In this document: one piece after another, positions 22,780 to 34,900 of the stretch
Layout of the letters: every line of letters starts with the position of its first letter
How positions within the stretch are numbered: position 1 is the stretch's first letter
Assembly: GCA_030052745.1 (NCBI GenBank)
Contig: JANBVO010000001.1
Coordinates: 1,736,001 to 1,800,000 of the forward strand
Origin: Pleurostoma richardsiae
Lineage: Eukaryota; Ascomycota; Sordariomycetes; Calosphaeriales; Pleurostomataceae
DNA length: 64,000 nucleotides
Reading direction: 5' to 3'
Program-made: the position numbers and the translations under genes
The notes under the pieces: generated by a model
Seen by the model: only the letters and a program-made list of their open reading frames with translations
The model's database searches: none
What the model was told of the DNA's origin: nothing

Positions 22780-23493
22780 ATGATGACGCCAAACAACAAC
22801 GACAACTACCGACGTCCCGTTGGCGATCGGCCCTCGACCTTCGCTAAAATGGACGGTTTCTCCGAGGACAGAAAACCGCAGCTCAACGAGGTCAACATGC
22901 CATCTTCTCAGCTTGCCGACACTAGCAATGGCCCAACTGCCGACGCCGACACCGACTGGGTGTTTGTTCCTGAGCGTGTCAACAGCGAACAACATGGGCT
23001 TGACTATCAGCGTCACACCCTCTCCACTGATGACACCACTCGGAGCGTCAGCGACGACACCGGCGGTCGCTGCCCCGCCGCCCCGCTTGGCGAGGGGATC
23101 TGGCGCCCAGGCCTCGGCCCCGCCCTCGCACTCGGCGACCCAGGGCGTCTGAGCGCGTATACTCGGGACCTGGCCCTGGCTGACCTTGTCAGCGGTTCCC
23201 AGGAGGTGTGCCCCTGGGATGTTCGTAGCTGGGTCGACGCGGCCGCTCCAGCTTTCGGGGGCGGTCACCGCCACAAACGCCGGCGTCACGTCTCCAGCAG
23301 CATGGGCGTCCCGGGAAAGCGGGGACCCCGGACCCACATCAGCGACGCCAGCTCGGCCTTCGCGCCGGTCAACTCGCCGGCGACCAACGGCGTCGACATC
23401 GGCACCATCAACGCGGTGGGCGCATGGTCTGACGACCTGTCTTTCCCTCCAATGATGTACTATAACAACTCGGACCTGGAGCTCGACCAGTAG
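22780..23493 (+). CDS. Unrecognised 237-aa protein
   Basis: Single open frame beginning MMTPNNNDNYRRPVGD and ending YYNNSDLELDQ, 237 aa. I do not recognise any domain. The N-terminal third is hydrophilic (Asn/Asp/Ser-rich) and includes WVFVPERV. The middle has a Gly/Pro/Ala-rich part and VRSWVDAAAPAF. A basic patch HRHKRRRH at about residue 165 could serve as a nuclear signal. The C-terminus is acidic. No signal peptide or membrane span. It is the only substantial frame in a 5-kb gene-poor stretch, with a pyrimidine-rich leader in front. It could be a lineage-specific regulator or, less likely, a chance frame. A second ATG follows immediately at 22783. Confidence 0.55.
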   Translation: MMTPNNNDNYRRPVGDRPSTFAKMDGFSEDRKPQLNEVNMPSSQLADTSNGPTADADTDWVFVPERVNSEQHGLDYQRHTLSTDDTTRSVSDDTGGRCPAAPLGEGIWRPGLGPALALGDPGRLSAYTRDLALADLVSGSQEVCPWDVRSWVDAAAPAFGGGHRHKRRRHVSSSMGVPGKRGPRTHISDASSAFAPVNSPATNGVDIGTINAVGAWSDDLSFPPMMYYNNSDLELDQ

Positions 23494-24442
23494 ACGGCCG
23501 AGCGGCGTTCATTCGGCGTTGGTGCCGGTGCTGCACCGGCCCAGGAACTGACGGAGATGGGTGGCTTGGTAATGTTCTCCAGGGTCTCTTTGTCGGAGGG
23601 CAGGGTCAAAAGTACTTGCTTTATGTCTTTCACGTCTCAACATCTCAGTCGGTCCATTGTTTTCCCGTATTTTGGCGGTCGTTTGTCCTCGTGTAACACA
23701 AGAGGAAAGAGGAAATACCAAAAAAAAGGAGGGAGAGGCTGCTTTGAAACATATTTGTACCCAAAAAGCAAAGTTGGAGACTCTGGTCTGCGGCTCACCC
23801 ACAAATCATATACAGCAACAAGGTCTTAATAGTGTGTTCTTATCTTAAACAAATACACCTTCGATCCAATGACGATGACGTGGATTAACCGATTGCCGTC
23901 CCTCCATCCATCCGGCATGCGCCCCGGCATTCGTCCCGGCATTCGTCCCGGCATTCCTGAATCCCATTTCCCGGAATAGACCGGAGCTGCCTGATATCTG
24001 AAGCGTCCTATTCGCGGGAGGCATATCATACGGTGTTACGAGTATCATCACAGACAGCATGTGTCTCCAGATACTTTACTGAGTAGACATCTAGGCACAG
24101 TACCTAGGTTGGCGGGCAAATCTTGTTAGAGAGATGACCCTTCGTCAGCGATACAAAGTGTGTTCTAATAGGGCAGCCGCGGGGGGAGGGGAGCCTTTTG
24201 GGAATGGCTTTGCTTGGCCTTACTACATAGTACTGGTGGAGCTAAGGTTGTTGCCCAGCAACGGGATTTGTTGCCGGCAGATCGACGCTAAACATCAACA
24301 CCAACAAGCCTGGGCTCCTAATAAATCTGGGGAACAGTTTAATTTACACAAACATCCCACAGGTAAGGCAAGCCACCACCACCGGTAGTCCAGAAAATCT
24401 CGGACTCGTCTTCCCCTCCAGACCTGGGGACACGACGGCAAG
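23494..24442. other. Intergenic upstream of bub1
   Basis: Holds the 3' flank of the 237-aa ORF, the 12-bp tandem repeat at 23914-23957 and the bub1 promoter. No TATA box is clear. No other gene is supported. Confidence 0.55.
23914..23957 (+). repeat. 12-bp tandem repeat, about 3.7 units
   Basis: Units of GGCATTCGTCCC start at 23914 (variant GGCATGCGCCCC), 23926, 23938 and 23950 (partial). Two central units are identical. A minisatellite-like element in noncoding sequence. Confidence 0.85.
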
Positions 24443-27400
24443 ATGGCAGCCTCCGAAGACCTGATCAACTTCGACATCATCGAAGGCCACAAGGAAAACA
24501 TCCAGGCCCTCCCCAGCGGGCGGTCAGCCAAGAAGCTCGCGGACCTCTTCGCGCCGTCGCCCCTCCACAAGCAGCCCACCTCGACGCCCTCGGACACCAA
24601 GAGCATCAACGACCTCCAGCGCGCCGAGTTCGAGGCCGAGATCGCCAACATCAGCGAGAGCGACGACCCTCTCGACGTCTACGACCGCTACGTGCGCTGG
24701 ACCTTCGACGCCTACCCCTCCGCGCAGGCCACGCCCGCCTCGCAGCTGCACACCCTGCTCGAGCGCGCGACGCGCGCCTTCGTCAGCGCCGCGCAGTACA
24801 AGAACGACCCGCGCTACCTGAAGCTGTGGCTGCACTACATCCACTTCTTCTCCGACGCCCCGCGCGAGACGTACGTGTACCTGTCGCGCCACGGCGTCGG
24901 CGAGGGCCTCGCCCTGTTCTACGAGGAGTACGCCGCCTGGCTCGAGGGCGCCGGCCGCTGGGCCCAGGCCGAGGAGGTCTACAAGCTCGGCATCGAGCGC
25001 GAGGCCCTGCCGCAGCAGCGGCTGATCCGCAAGTTCGGCGAGTTCGAGCAGCGCCGTGCGCAGCAGCCGGAGGCCGAGCGCGACGCGCCGTCCTCGCCCG
25101 CGCTGCCGAGTGTCCGTCCGGCCCTGGCCGCCAAGATCGACCCTTTTGCCGCTGCCGCGGGGGCGGCGCGCGACCCTCAGGCGCCCAGGCAGCATAGCGG
25201 CGTCGGCGGGCAGTCGAGCAAGCCGGGCAGGTCGAAGCTGCAGATATTCTCCGACGCGGACACAGCGGCCGCAGCACCAGCCATGGCGTCGGGAGCGGGA
25301 TCGAAGGGCTGGGAGAGCATCGGATCGTTGGCCGACCGGAAGAAGGAGAACGTGATGGAGCCCAAGCCGTGGGCGGGGGAGACGCTGAAGGCGGGAGGGG
25401 CGAAGAGCAGCGCCCCCAAGATGGCGGTGTTCAGGGACCCGGTAAGCTCCTCTCTCTCTGCCCCTTAGCCTTATCCCGCCCATGTGTTGATCAATATAGG
25501 ACTAATTTGGTTTGGCCGCTTGGTCGCGTTTCTGTATTCTCAGTCCTTGTCCCAGATACCAAATTCACACATTACTATTGCACCGTCGAAGAACCAGGTC
25601 ACAGTGAATCCTCACACGGGTAAGAAGGAGCGTGTCTTTGTCGACCTTGAGGCTGTGTATCCCAACCCCGAGGTACCGGGTACGGAGCTGAGCTTCGAGG
25701 AGATCTGGGCAGCCAATCGCGGCTGGCTCGACCAGGTTTGGGAGGATGATGTGCTCCAAGATGACCTGGTAGAGGAGCAAGAGAACAGGCCATCCGACAT
25801 GGACATCCTCAGCGAGGCAGTCTCTGAGAAGCTGGTCGTGCATCATGACGTTGTGATGCTTGACGAGAACGGCCAGATACAGGAAAATCCTCGAGCGGGG
25901 AAGAGCAAGAAGAAGAAGGTCATTGAATACAATGAGACTCAGATCAGTAAGTACCTTGATGTGCTGACGCAACCGAGGATATCTGACGAAAAGCAGTCAA
26001 GGCGAAGTTGGACTCGCCAACGGGCCCGAAGATCAAGAAGAGGAACGCATCGGAGCCTACCATGACCATGCATACCAAAGCGGCAACCGACGACATCTAT
26101 GAAATATTTAATGCACCTCTCAAGCAGGCTCCTCAGGAAGAAGAAGAGACTGCTGATGAAGAGGACTACGAGACTGACGGTGACTACACGAGCGGCGCCG
26201 AGAGCACCGGGACAACGAGGCAGATCGGCACCAGCAGCGACGCAGGAGATGAGGAAGTTGAGGAACCTGTTGATGGTGATGAAGAGACCTCGGATGTCAA
26301 GAGCGTCAGCGAGTGGTCCGACTTCTCGACAAGGAAGCACGTTCCGGATCTTGCAGAGGAAGATGACGGAGACGACACTCGAGCATCAGACCTCATTGAC
26401 GCAAGGGACTCCGAGCCATCAGAGCACCTCTCAGAAAGAGAGACTGAAGGTGGGGATGAGGAGCAAGAAGAGGATGCTGAGGAGGCGAGCACTCCAGAGC
26501 TGCCTCCGCTGACAAGGACATCTTTCATTCCCATCCCCCCTGAAGACTATGTTCCTCCGAGGAGACCGTATAGGGACCCGGTCGAGATGGCTAACAACCG
26601 CCTCCCCTTTATGACGCCCATCACAGAGAGAACAGAGTCCTCACTCACAATGGGTTCGGATGAGAATGACGCAGGCGCCAAGACTCCAAGCAAGAAGGAC
26701 GTCAGCAGTTCCGCGGCTCGAGAGAGTCTGAATCTGGAACCTCTCAGCAGCCCCCTGCGGGAAGTCGTCAACGATGCCTCTCCCCAGCGAAAAATTGCCC
26801 AGCCCTTGCTACAGAAGACCAAGGCCGCTGTCGCGAAGGCTGCGGCGACCATCGCCAAACCGGCACCGCGAAAGGGGCCGATCATCAAGGACTTGCAGTG
26901 CAACCCGGTCGACGAGAGCATTCGGACGGAGATCCTGGCCAACATCCAACCGCCTTTAAGCTCATACGAGGGCTTCTATGACCACCGGGACGAGAAATAC
27001 GAGAAGGGCGGCGAGATCCGCAAATATGTCAAGGCGTACTCCAAAGCCGGCAGGAACAGCACCGATAAGACCAGCAGTGTTCCGTCGCCGGTCGTGATCG
27101 ACTTCGCCGACACCACTCGACAGTACATCCTGAAAAAGGAACTCGGCGCTGGGGCCTTCGCCCCGGTCTACCTAGTCGAGAATTGCTCTCCGGACGACAA
27201 CGGTGACGCCGATGACGAGGCGCCGGTAGCGGTGATGGGCAAGGGTGCCTTCGCAGTTGCGCAAAACCGGCGCAGCAGCCTGGAGGCGGTCAAGATGGAG
27301 GATCCGCCGACGCCGTGGGAGTTCCACATGATGCGGCTCGCGCACGCGCGGCTGGGGCCGCAGCACCGGGCGACGGCGTCGCTGTCGGCGGCGCTGGAGA

Positions 27401-28209
27401 TGCACCTGTACCGGGACGAAGGGTTCCTCTTCCTGCCGTACCACCCGCACGGCACGCTCCTCGATGTGGTCAACCTGTTCCGCGCCGAGCCCTCGGGCGT
27501 CATGGACGAGACGCTGGCCATGTTCTTCACGGTCGAGCTGCTGCGCACCGTCGAGGCCCTGCACGCCCGGCAGGTCCTGCACGGCGACCTCAAGGCCGAC
27601 AACTGCATCCTGCGGCTGGACCCGTTCCCCGCCGCGGCGGGCGGCATCCAGGGCGGCGAGCTGAGCAGCCAGTGGCGCGCCGACGGCGGCGGCAACTGGG
27701 CGTCGCGCGGCGTCACGCTCATCGACTTCGGGCGGGCCATCGACATGCGGGCGTTCGCGCCCGAGGCGCAGTTCATCGCCGACTGGCGCACGTCGGCGCA
27801 GGACTGCGCCGAGATGCGCGAGGGCCGGCCCTGGACGTGGCAGGTCGACTACCACGGCCTGGCGGGCGTGGTGCACTGCCTGCTGTTCGGCAAGTACATC
27901 GAGACGGCGCGGTGCGACGCCGGCGGGCTGCTGCCGGGGAGCGCGGCGGCGGGGTCGCGGCGGTACAGGCTGCGGGAGAGCCTGAAGCGGTACTGGCAAA
28001 CGGAGATCTGGGCGGAGTGCTTCGAGGTGCTGCTGAACCCGGGGGCGGCGGCCGCGGAGGCAGAGGAGGGCGGGCGGATGCCGGTGCTGCGGAGCATGCG
28101 GAGGGTCAGGGAGCGGATGGAGGGGTGGCTGGAGGCGAACTGCGAGAGGGGGGTCGGGCTCAAGTCGCTGATGGCCAAGGTGGAGGCTGCGGCGAGGAGC
28201 CGGAGGTGA
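24443..28209 (+). CDS. bub1: Spindle checkpoint kinase Bub1 (undivided MadBub type)
   Basis: Kinetochore kinase of the spindle assembly checkpoint. Exons are 24443-25441, 25544-25946 and 25997-28209 (introns 102 and 50 nt), giving 1204 aa. A KEN box lies at residues 17-19. The Mad3/Bub1 TPR domain spans about 60-185 (DPLDVYDRYVRW, YLKLWLHYIHFF). A second KEN sits at 301-303 (RKKENVMEPKPW), and a GLEBS-type Bub3-binding motif at about 380-395 (ELSFEEIWAANRGW). An acidic linker follows. The C-terminal kinase domain has GAGAFAPVYL, Lys900 (EAVKM), HGD998LKADN and LID1044FG, so the catalytic residues are intact. KEN boxes (Mad3/BubR1 trait) plus a kinase (Bub1 trait) in one protein mark the unduplicated form. 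The intron-1 acceptor at 25543 is chosen because it gives the long in-frame continuation; another at 25554 is possible. Confidence 0.94.
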
Positions 28210-28521
28210 GGGGAGGTGAAGCCTGGCGAGTTTGAGGTGAAGGCGGGCGTGGGAAGATGGGCGGTGACCCTCATGGCACCTCATGACACGGCGTTGGTGG
28301 CGTCTCTGCTCTGTCGGGACTGCATGTTATAGTCGCCTAAGGCGTCTGGCTGGACTCTTTTGTTTCCGGTTTTCTTTATGACCTTCGTCCCGGTATGGTA
28401 CATAATACGATCTCAATCAACTGTAATACCCCTGACAACCCTCTTCCTGAACGCCCTGACTCCCAGTGATCGGACTTTTACATTGAAACGGACACTGCCC
28501 TTCACAGCCGTATCTCAACAC
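28210..28521. other. Convergent spacer bub1 / apn1
   Basis: 312 bases holding the 3' flanks of two convergent genes; nothing else seen. Confidence 0.6.
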
Positions 28522-30125
28522 TCATCCGCTGCCGCTCTCATCGTCACTTTCGACAGTCTTCTTCTTCATCTTCCGCTTCGCGCCGCCCTTCCCCGCCTTC
28601 TTCGCGTTCTTCTCCCCCTTGCGATCTACCTGATCCTGGATCTTCCGCCTTTCGGCCTCGCCCCGGGCCTGGAGCTCCGCCTCCCTGGCGCGGAACGCCT
28701 CGCTCTCCGTGTCCGCGCCGACGAGGCCCTCGAGCAGCTTGATCTCGTCCGCCCAGACTTGCTTGTCTTCCACCATCTTGCCGTCAGGTCCCGGCCGCTC
28801 GATGGGCGTCTCCAGGACCATGGGCAGGTTCTGCAGCGGCGCGTAGTTGACCACGTTGTGGAACGCCCGGAGGCCGAGGAAGCCCGTGCCGATGTTGGCA
28901 TGCAGGTCGCGGTGCGAGTCTAGAGGGGCCTTGCTGTCATTCACTGGGGCAAGGGGAGCGGTGGTTAGCAATGCTGGCGGTGTTGTCGCGTGGACGAGCT
29001 TCCCTGTTCGAGGAAGGGGACTCACAGTGCAGCGCCTTCAGATACTTCAGTCCGATAACCCTCTCAAACTCCTCCATCGTCTTCTCGAACGCCTCGGGTG
29101 TCCGCAAGTCGTACCCCGCCCCAAATGCATGGCAAGTGTCCAGGCACACGCCGACGCGGCTCTTGTCCTGCACCATCGCGATGATGTCCCTGAGCTCCTC
29201 GAACCGCGACCCGATGACGTTGCCGCTGCCGCACATGTTCTCTAGCAGCGTGACCACGGTGCTCGTCTCGCCGTGGGCGCGGTTCAGCTGCGCCGCGATG
29301 CGGGCCAGGGCCTCGGCGCGGGGCTCGCCGCCCGTGGAGCCAGGGTGGAAGTTGTAGAGGCCGATGCCGAGCTCCTCGCAGCGCCGCAGGTCGTCGACGA
29401 AGCTGTCGTAGGCCTGCGCGGCCTTGGCGGCGTCTGGCTGCGCGAGGTTCACGAGGTAGGAGCCGTGCGGGACGACGTGCAGGTTCGGGCTGTAAGAGGC
29501 CTGGGCGGCGCGCTGGATGAACTGGTCGCGGGTGGAGGAGTCGAGGGGCTGGAAGGCCCACTTGCGCTGGGACTTGAGGAAGACGGCGAAGGCGTTGGCT
29601 CCGATGTAAAGGGCGTTGGGGATTGAATTCTGGACGCCTAGGAGTCAAGAGGTGTCAGAAAGAGCAATTAGGGGAAGCATAAGATTCTGCAGTTCGAGCT
29701 GGGGGCGATGGGCAGATGGGAGGCAGGGAAAACCGACCTCCTGCGCCGCTGACATGTGCACCGATGTACACGGCCTTCTTGAGCGCCGAGATGGCCGTCC
29801 TGGCTGCGAGGGGCGACATGTCTTCGTCCTTGATCTTCTTGGTCCTGCGCTTCTTGGCCGGCTTCTCGTCGGCCTCGGCCTCCTCCTTCACGTCCTTCTC
29901 GTCACAGCTGTCGCAGGCGTACTGCTCGTCTGCGTCCGCCGCCTTGCGCTTCTTGGGCGCGCTCTTCTTCTTCTTTATGACGGATACCTTGGACTCGACG
30001 GCCTCCTCGACCTTGACTACGGTACCGTTGGTCTTGATCTCTTCTTTCTTGGCGGACACGACGGTGGCCCTCACGATAGGCTGCGCTGCTGCTGTCTTTG
30101 CCTTCCGGGGTGACTGGCGAGGCAT
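28522..30125 (-). CDS. apn1: AP endonuclease 1 (endonuclease IV family)
   Basis: Zinc-dependent base-excision-repair enzyme that cuts 5' to abasic sites and trims 3' blocking groups. Exons are 30125-29738, 29637-29026 and 28943-28522 (introns 100 and 82 nt), giving 473 aa. A Lys-rich N-terminal extension (KKKKSAPKKRK and KKRRTKK, probable nuclear signals) precedes the TIM-barrel. The endo IV metal-binding stretches are visible in order: YIGAHVSGAGG (His124), HVVPHGSYLVNLA, NFHPGS, LLENMCGSG, CLDTCHAFGAGYD, LNDSKAPLDSHRDLHANIG and LETP. The splices restore SGAGGVQNSI and ALHLNDSKAPL exactly. A Lys-rich tail (KRKMKKK) follows the barrel. All expected metal ligands appear present. Identity is firm. 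Confidence 0.95.
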
Positions 30126-31925
30126 TGTCGCCGGTATTTCTTCTCGTGAGGGTGCAGGATGATGTCCTGAGTGTCGCCCTGACTGGGAAATGGTTCTGTT
30201 GCGTCGCTGGAAGATGATTGAGCTTGCAGTCGCCGTCTTCCTGTCAAGGACCAGTGCGGGAAGCTTAGCCCGAGTGCTCCGCGCGGGACGGACCTAGACG
30301 CGTCGATAGGGCGCTGCGATCCACGTGCGCGTTGTGTGGGGGCTATTTAAAGTGATCGACAGGGTTCGAGATACCTAAGCTGCTAGTGTAGGTACTCCGT
30401 ACGAGGGAATTGAGATCGAAATCTCACTTTACGATAGTGCATCGAGGTACCGTATACTCCGTAGTCCCTAGATCGACCATCTCACAGCACACATTCAGAT
30501 GTCAAGAGCCGCCTCTCACCAGCATTGCCCGGCGATACCGACAGTCTTGTAATGCTCACATGCCCATTGGCACTGGCAGTTACGAGTTAGGAGCGCCGTC
30601 GTGCGCCTGGTACTCCAGGCGTTACTCGACGCAGGGCAGGAGATATGTGTTCACGATGCAGGGCTACGACCCGTGCGAGGGCTAGAGGAACGGTGGGACA
30701 CCACTGTCAATGCAACTGCCCACCGGGCAATTCATCCGAGTTTTCTTACGGAGTGGCGTCTCCGAAATGTCGGTTCGTAGGATGCTCGTATAAAAATAGC
30801 AGCACATCGTGTAGCCTCGCCTCTGAAGGGGAGCTATCATCTGGTATTGGGCAGGCGGCGTGGCTGAAGGGCGTCTCTAGGTCGGTGGGGATATAAGATG
30901 CTTACCCGTGCGTCAGCAACTCAGCCTGCGTCTTCCATAGACTCGTCTCTCACCGTCTGGGGACCTGTCGCGGTGCTGACCGGCGCTCATGTGGTGAGTA
31001 GGTAGGGTAAGGAAGGTGACACAGAGCCTCCCAACAACTGCTGCCGAGTATAGGGGGCTTCCCAGCGGCTATTGACTAGGTAGGGGTGCCTCCTGCGTTG
31101 AGTAGTCGTGCAGAGGGGGACCAAAGTATGTACAATGCAGATCCTCGACATTGTTGGCTTCTCTAGCATTTCATCTGTTGCATTGCGCACGCTCCATCCG
31201 CGTGCTTTGGGTGATATATGTGAGTACTACGCATTGTAACGTCGCCGAGATTTTCGAGGGGTCTCGATGCTCTCAGGTGAACCTGGGCCATCCCGTCTTG
31301 TTACTGGACTCTGATCACCAGTGACGGCGGTGCCGAAGAGCCAACACGGATGGCACCTGGGGGCCGGTCTGCCCTTTGTGCTGACAGAGTCATGAAATGT
31401 GTATGTGGAGCTTTATAGATGGGATGAAAGAAATAACATGAACATAAACACCTAATAAGAGACCGCCGCATCCTACGACTTGATTGTTGACAAGACTCAT
31501 CAACCATGATCCAGAATGGACGCCGCACCAACTGGCAGCTTGTTAAGACACCACACCATCTGCGGGCTGCAGGCACTATCGCTGCAGCTGTTAGTGGCTG
31601 ACCAACCCTGGCCGTGGGCCAATGCCACGACGCCTGCTCCGCCTCAGACACGCACCCAGCACCGCAGCGAGACGCTCTGATACGTTCAGTGCTTCTCCGA
31701 CACACACGGTTACCCGCTGAAACCTGCAACAAACGGCCGCCCTGATTGAACGGACAGATGGACCAACAGCTGGTGAGGCAAAAGGGAGCCATGCAGTGAC
31801 AAACATTCGCGCAGCTTTTCCTCCGTCTGTCAGTCAGTCGGTTCGTCAGTCGACATACAACTATTGAGACTCGCCTGTCCGCGCGCTGTCCGAACGATTG
31901 AGAGTGACTCCATCGCTGTCGCGCC
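30126..31925. other. Divergent intergenic apn1 / F-box gene, 1.8 kb
   Basis: Both promoters lie here. Two copies of TACGGAGTA in minus orientation (30393-30401 and 30455-30463) are the only repeated words I noticed. Open frames up to 208 codons on the minus strand (31301-31927) show no family features and overlap the F-box leader. Confidence 0.55.
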
Positions 31926-34900
31926 ATGGCCGAGGCTGATCAGCATGATGGACGGCGCCCGTCGATCGAGAAGCGGCCACTCACGCCGGACGTTGTTGAA
32001 CCGCAGCTCTCTGCCTTCGAGAGGCTGCCCGATGAGATCATCCAGCAGTAAGAACACCACCTCCCCAATCCCAAGCCCAACTCGCGCCGTGTCGCGGTGA
32101 CGAGATCGCCGTCGCTCTGTGATCGCTGCTGTTTCTAACCTCAGCCGCCCCCAGGATCCTCCAACTGACCGATCCCAACACCTTCGCGTCCCTCGTACTT
32201 CTGAACCCGAAATGGAGGAACGCTTCGCAGAGGGCCCACCTCTACGCTCTACAGCTCTCGAGCTGCCCATCGTATGCTGCGAGCCATAGGAGTGACACGG
32301 TTAAGAAGGAAAGGGATCTGCCCGAGCTACGGAGGCTGTTTGCGAGGGAGGTCAAGAGGAATCTCTTCGAGGCCTACCGTCGCCCAAGCCAGACCGTCAT
32401 CAAGATCATATCCAACAGCATCAGCTCCTCGTCCTGTCCCGGCGGCGAAGGCATTCAGTTCAGTCCCTCCCCCAAGGGCCACCACCTCCTGGCTTATAAC
32501 TCGTCTCGTATCTATGTCATTGACATGCGCTGCCCCGAGATCGCTGTCAAGAGGGAACTCAAGATATTGCGCCGTCCCGCCGCCACCTGCATCAAGGACG
32601 ATGGCTCGCTCCTTGCCGTGCTTCTGACTGAGATGCAGGTCGACCTGTACGATCTAACGCCGTCACCCCCCAAAAGGACTCAGTCCTTGATACTCGATCA
32701 TAGTCCGCGGGACATTGCACTGTCTCCCTGCGGCTCGGTCCTGGCAGCCGCGTACGAAGGCGGCATAGAAGTGTCCTCGTTGAACCCTGGCGCTCTCGCT
32801 AGCGACAGGAGGTCTGTCAAGTGCGACGCTGTAGATGCTCTGGCTTTCTCCTTCGATGGGACGCAAATATTGGGCACTACTGTCCACTCCACGCAGCCGA
32901 GCACTGTCATCTTAACGGCTCCTTACTACGACCCGGGAAGCCACATGGAAAACGACAATATAAGCGCCATGTGGACGACGTCGATCCTCTTCCCTAATAC
33001 GAGCAGGGACTGTAGCCATGCTGTGCTGCTGCAGGACTCGAGCCATGAGGAGGCCAGCTGGACGTTTACCTACGATCGTAGCTTCGAGACGTTCCGTGCA
33101 GTCCGCATCGACGACCTTCGAAATGGCACAACCTACTTCACGGGTCCCATTCCGAGCGCGGCATCGCAGGGGATATTACTGCCGTGCACTCTACCCTCTA
33201 CGTCTTACCGCGGCGAATTAGTCTCGGCTGGATTCCAGGGCAAGGAAGTGTGGCTCTACGGTGTGCCGGAAGATCTGGATGCTGTCCCTGACAGCGCCAG
33301 TACGTCTTTGGACAGCAATACGACCGCTGGAAATTTGGGCCGGCGAAACAGCGCTCTCTCTACCCGATCCCCTCCGAGAACCCAGGAAACCGGCGAGACA
33401 AGGGTCCCGCAGTGGCAGGTCTTATGCGACAAGTTCCGCAACACTTTCATTGCCGGCTTCAAGGTAGCCGAACTTGACGGTGTGAATACTGTCAAGTGGG
33501 TAGCTGGATTCGGCAACTCATCACTGAAGGAACGCCTCGTCGTCGCTGCTCGTGGTGTCCTCCCACCTAAGCCGATCACGGAAGAGGATGGTATTGACTT
33601 TGTGGACGGAGGGAGGATCACTCTCCTCGACTTTGACTATGGAGTTCAGAATGGCCGAACTACCGAGATCACCATCGAGGTTGGGACGAAAGAGCCAGAG
33701 GTATTGGAGGAAGAGCACAGGGATCTGGACACCGAGGTCGCCATTGTTAGGCGACGCACAGTCGCTCAGAAACGGGGCACCCGTAGCGCTGTCATGCGTG
33801 CTGCGACAACTGCCGCGCGGCCGCCTCCACTTCCTCCAGCGCCACAGCCGAGGGAAGACGATGCGGACGATCCTCTAGTCCCACGCAGGATAGGCACGCT
33901 ACCACCTCGCAGGACTGAGCAACCCGCTGTCGTCACTGAGGATCCCGAAACTCAGTCCATAATTGAAGAGCAGGAGGCGCTGGACGCGCCATACTCTCAC
34001 GCAAGCCCTCGTTCCGGCACGACCTTGCGCCGTGCTGCCACTGCTGCCGCCATCAATCGTCGCCTGCATCCTCCTACTGCAGCTGCAGCTGGCCATATGC
34101 AATATCGCCGCGCTGATGGCCGCGCGGAACATCCCCACGAGAGCGACGCCGACAACTGGGTGCCGCCGCCGCCGCCATACCAGAAGGAGGACCCGGGAGA
34201 CCTGCCGGCATTTTTGCGTCACGCGGCTACAACCGTTACGGGAAGCACGGTCCCACCACCGCTGAGCGAAAGCGGGCCATCGTCAGGAGAAGAGCAGCAG
34301 ACCCTGCAAAGCTCATCACAGCCGGCTCAGTCAGCACAATCTCATCCGGCTGAGCCTGAGATACCGCTTGTTGGACAGCAGCCTCCTGCCCAGGTCCCAC
34401 AGCCCGCATCACAGCCCCCTTTGCCGCAGAATGGTTCTTCCCACGAGCGGGAAACGAGCGCTCTGTCAGCTGGTGCGTCTCGTCATGACGATTCAGTCCG
34501 CCCTGTCTCTCAGTCTACTGCGCCCTTCCAAGAAGACAACATTTACGATGTCTCGCCTCCGGATTCACCCCGGCGGCAAATGAACAGACCGGGCCCAAGT
34601 TCGCGTAATACGAGCGGCGGCAGCGATATCACCAACCCGGGCAGTGGCCACGGTGTTGTCGGATCGTCCCCAGTCACATCTTCCACGGCACCGTCAGTTC
34701 CGCGCATACTGACGAGCGTCGGCCCATCTCCGAGTCAGGAACATGTGCATGCTCCTGTTCTCGACTTACACATACCGTCCCCTAGCATGAGTAATATGAC
34801 GTGGAGCTCGCAGCAGAGCAATGAAAGCCCTGCTGTAAGGCGGCTGTCAAATTCGCAGACGTGGCCCAGGCAGCCCGGGCATACGGGGCCGCCGCCCGCC

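Noticed and set aside
27172-28284. 370-codon minus-strand frame opposite the bub1 kinase domain (and a similar one at 24524-25483)
   Set aside because: Same GC-driven antisense effect; the + strand encodes intact kinase motifs.
31301-31927. 208-codon minus-strand frame upstream of the F-box gene
   Set aside because: Overlaps the F-box gene start, has no recognisable motif and a Cys/Arg/Ser composition typical of chance frames.
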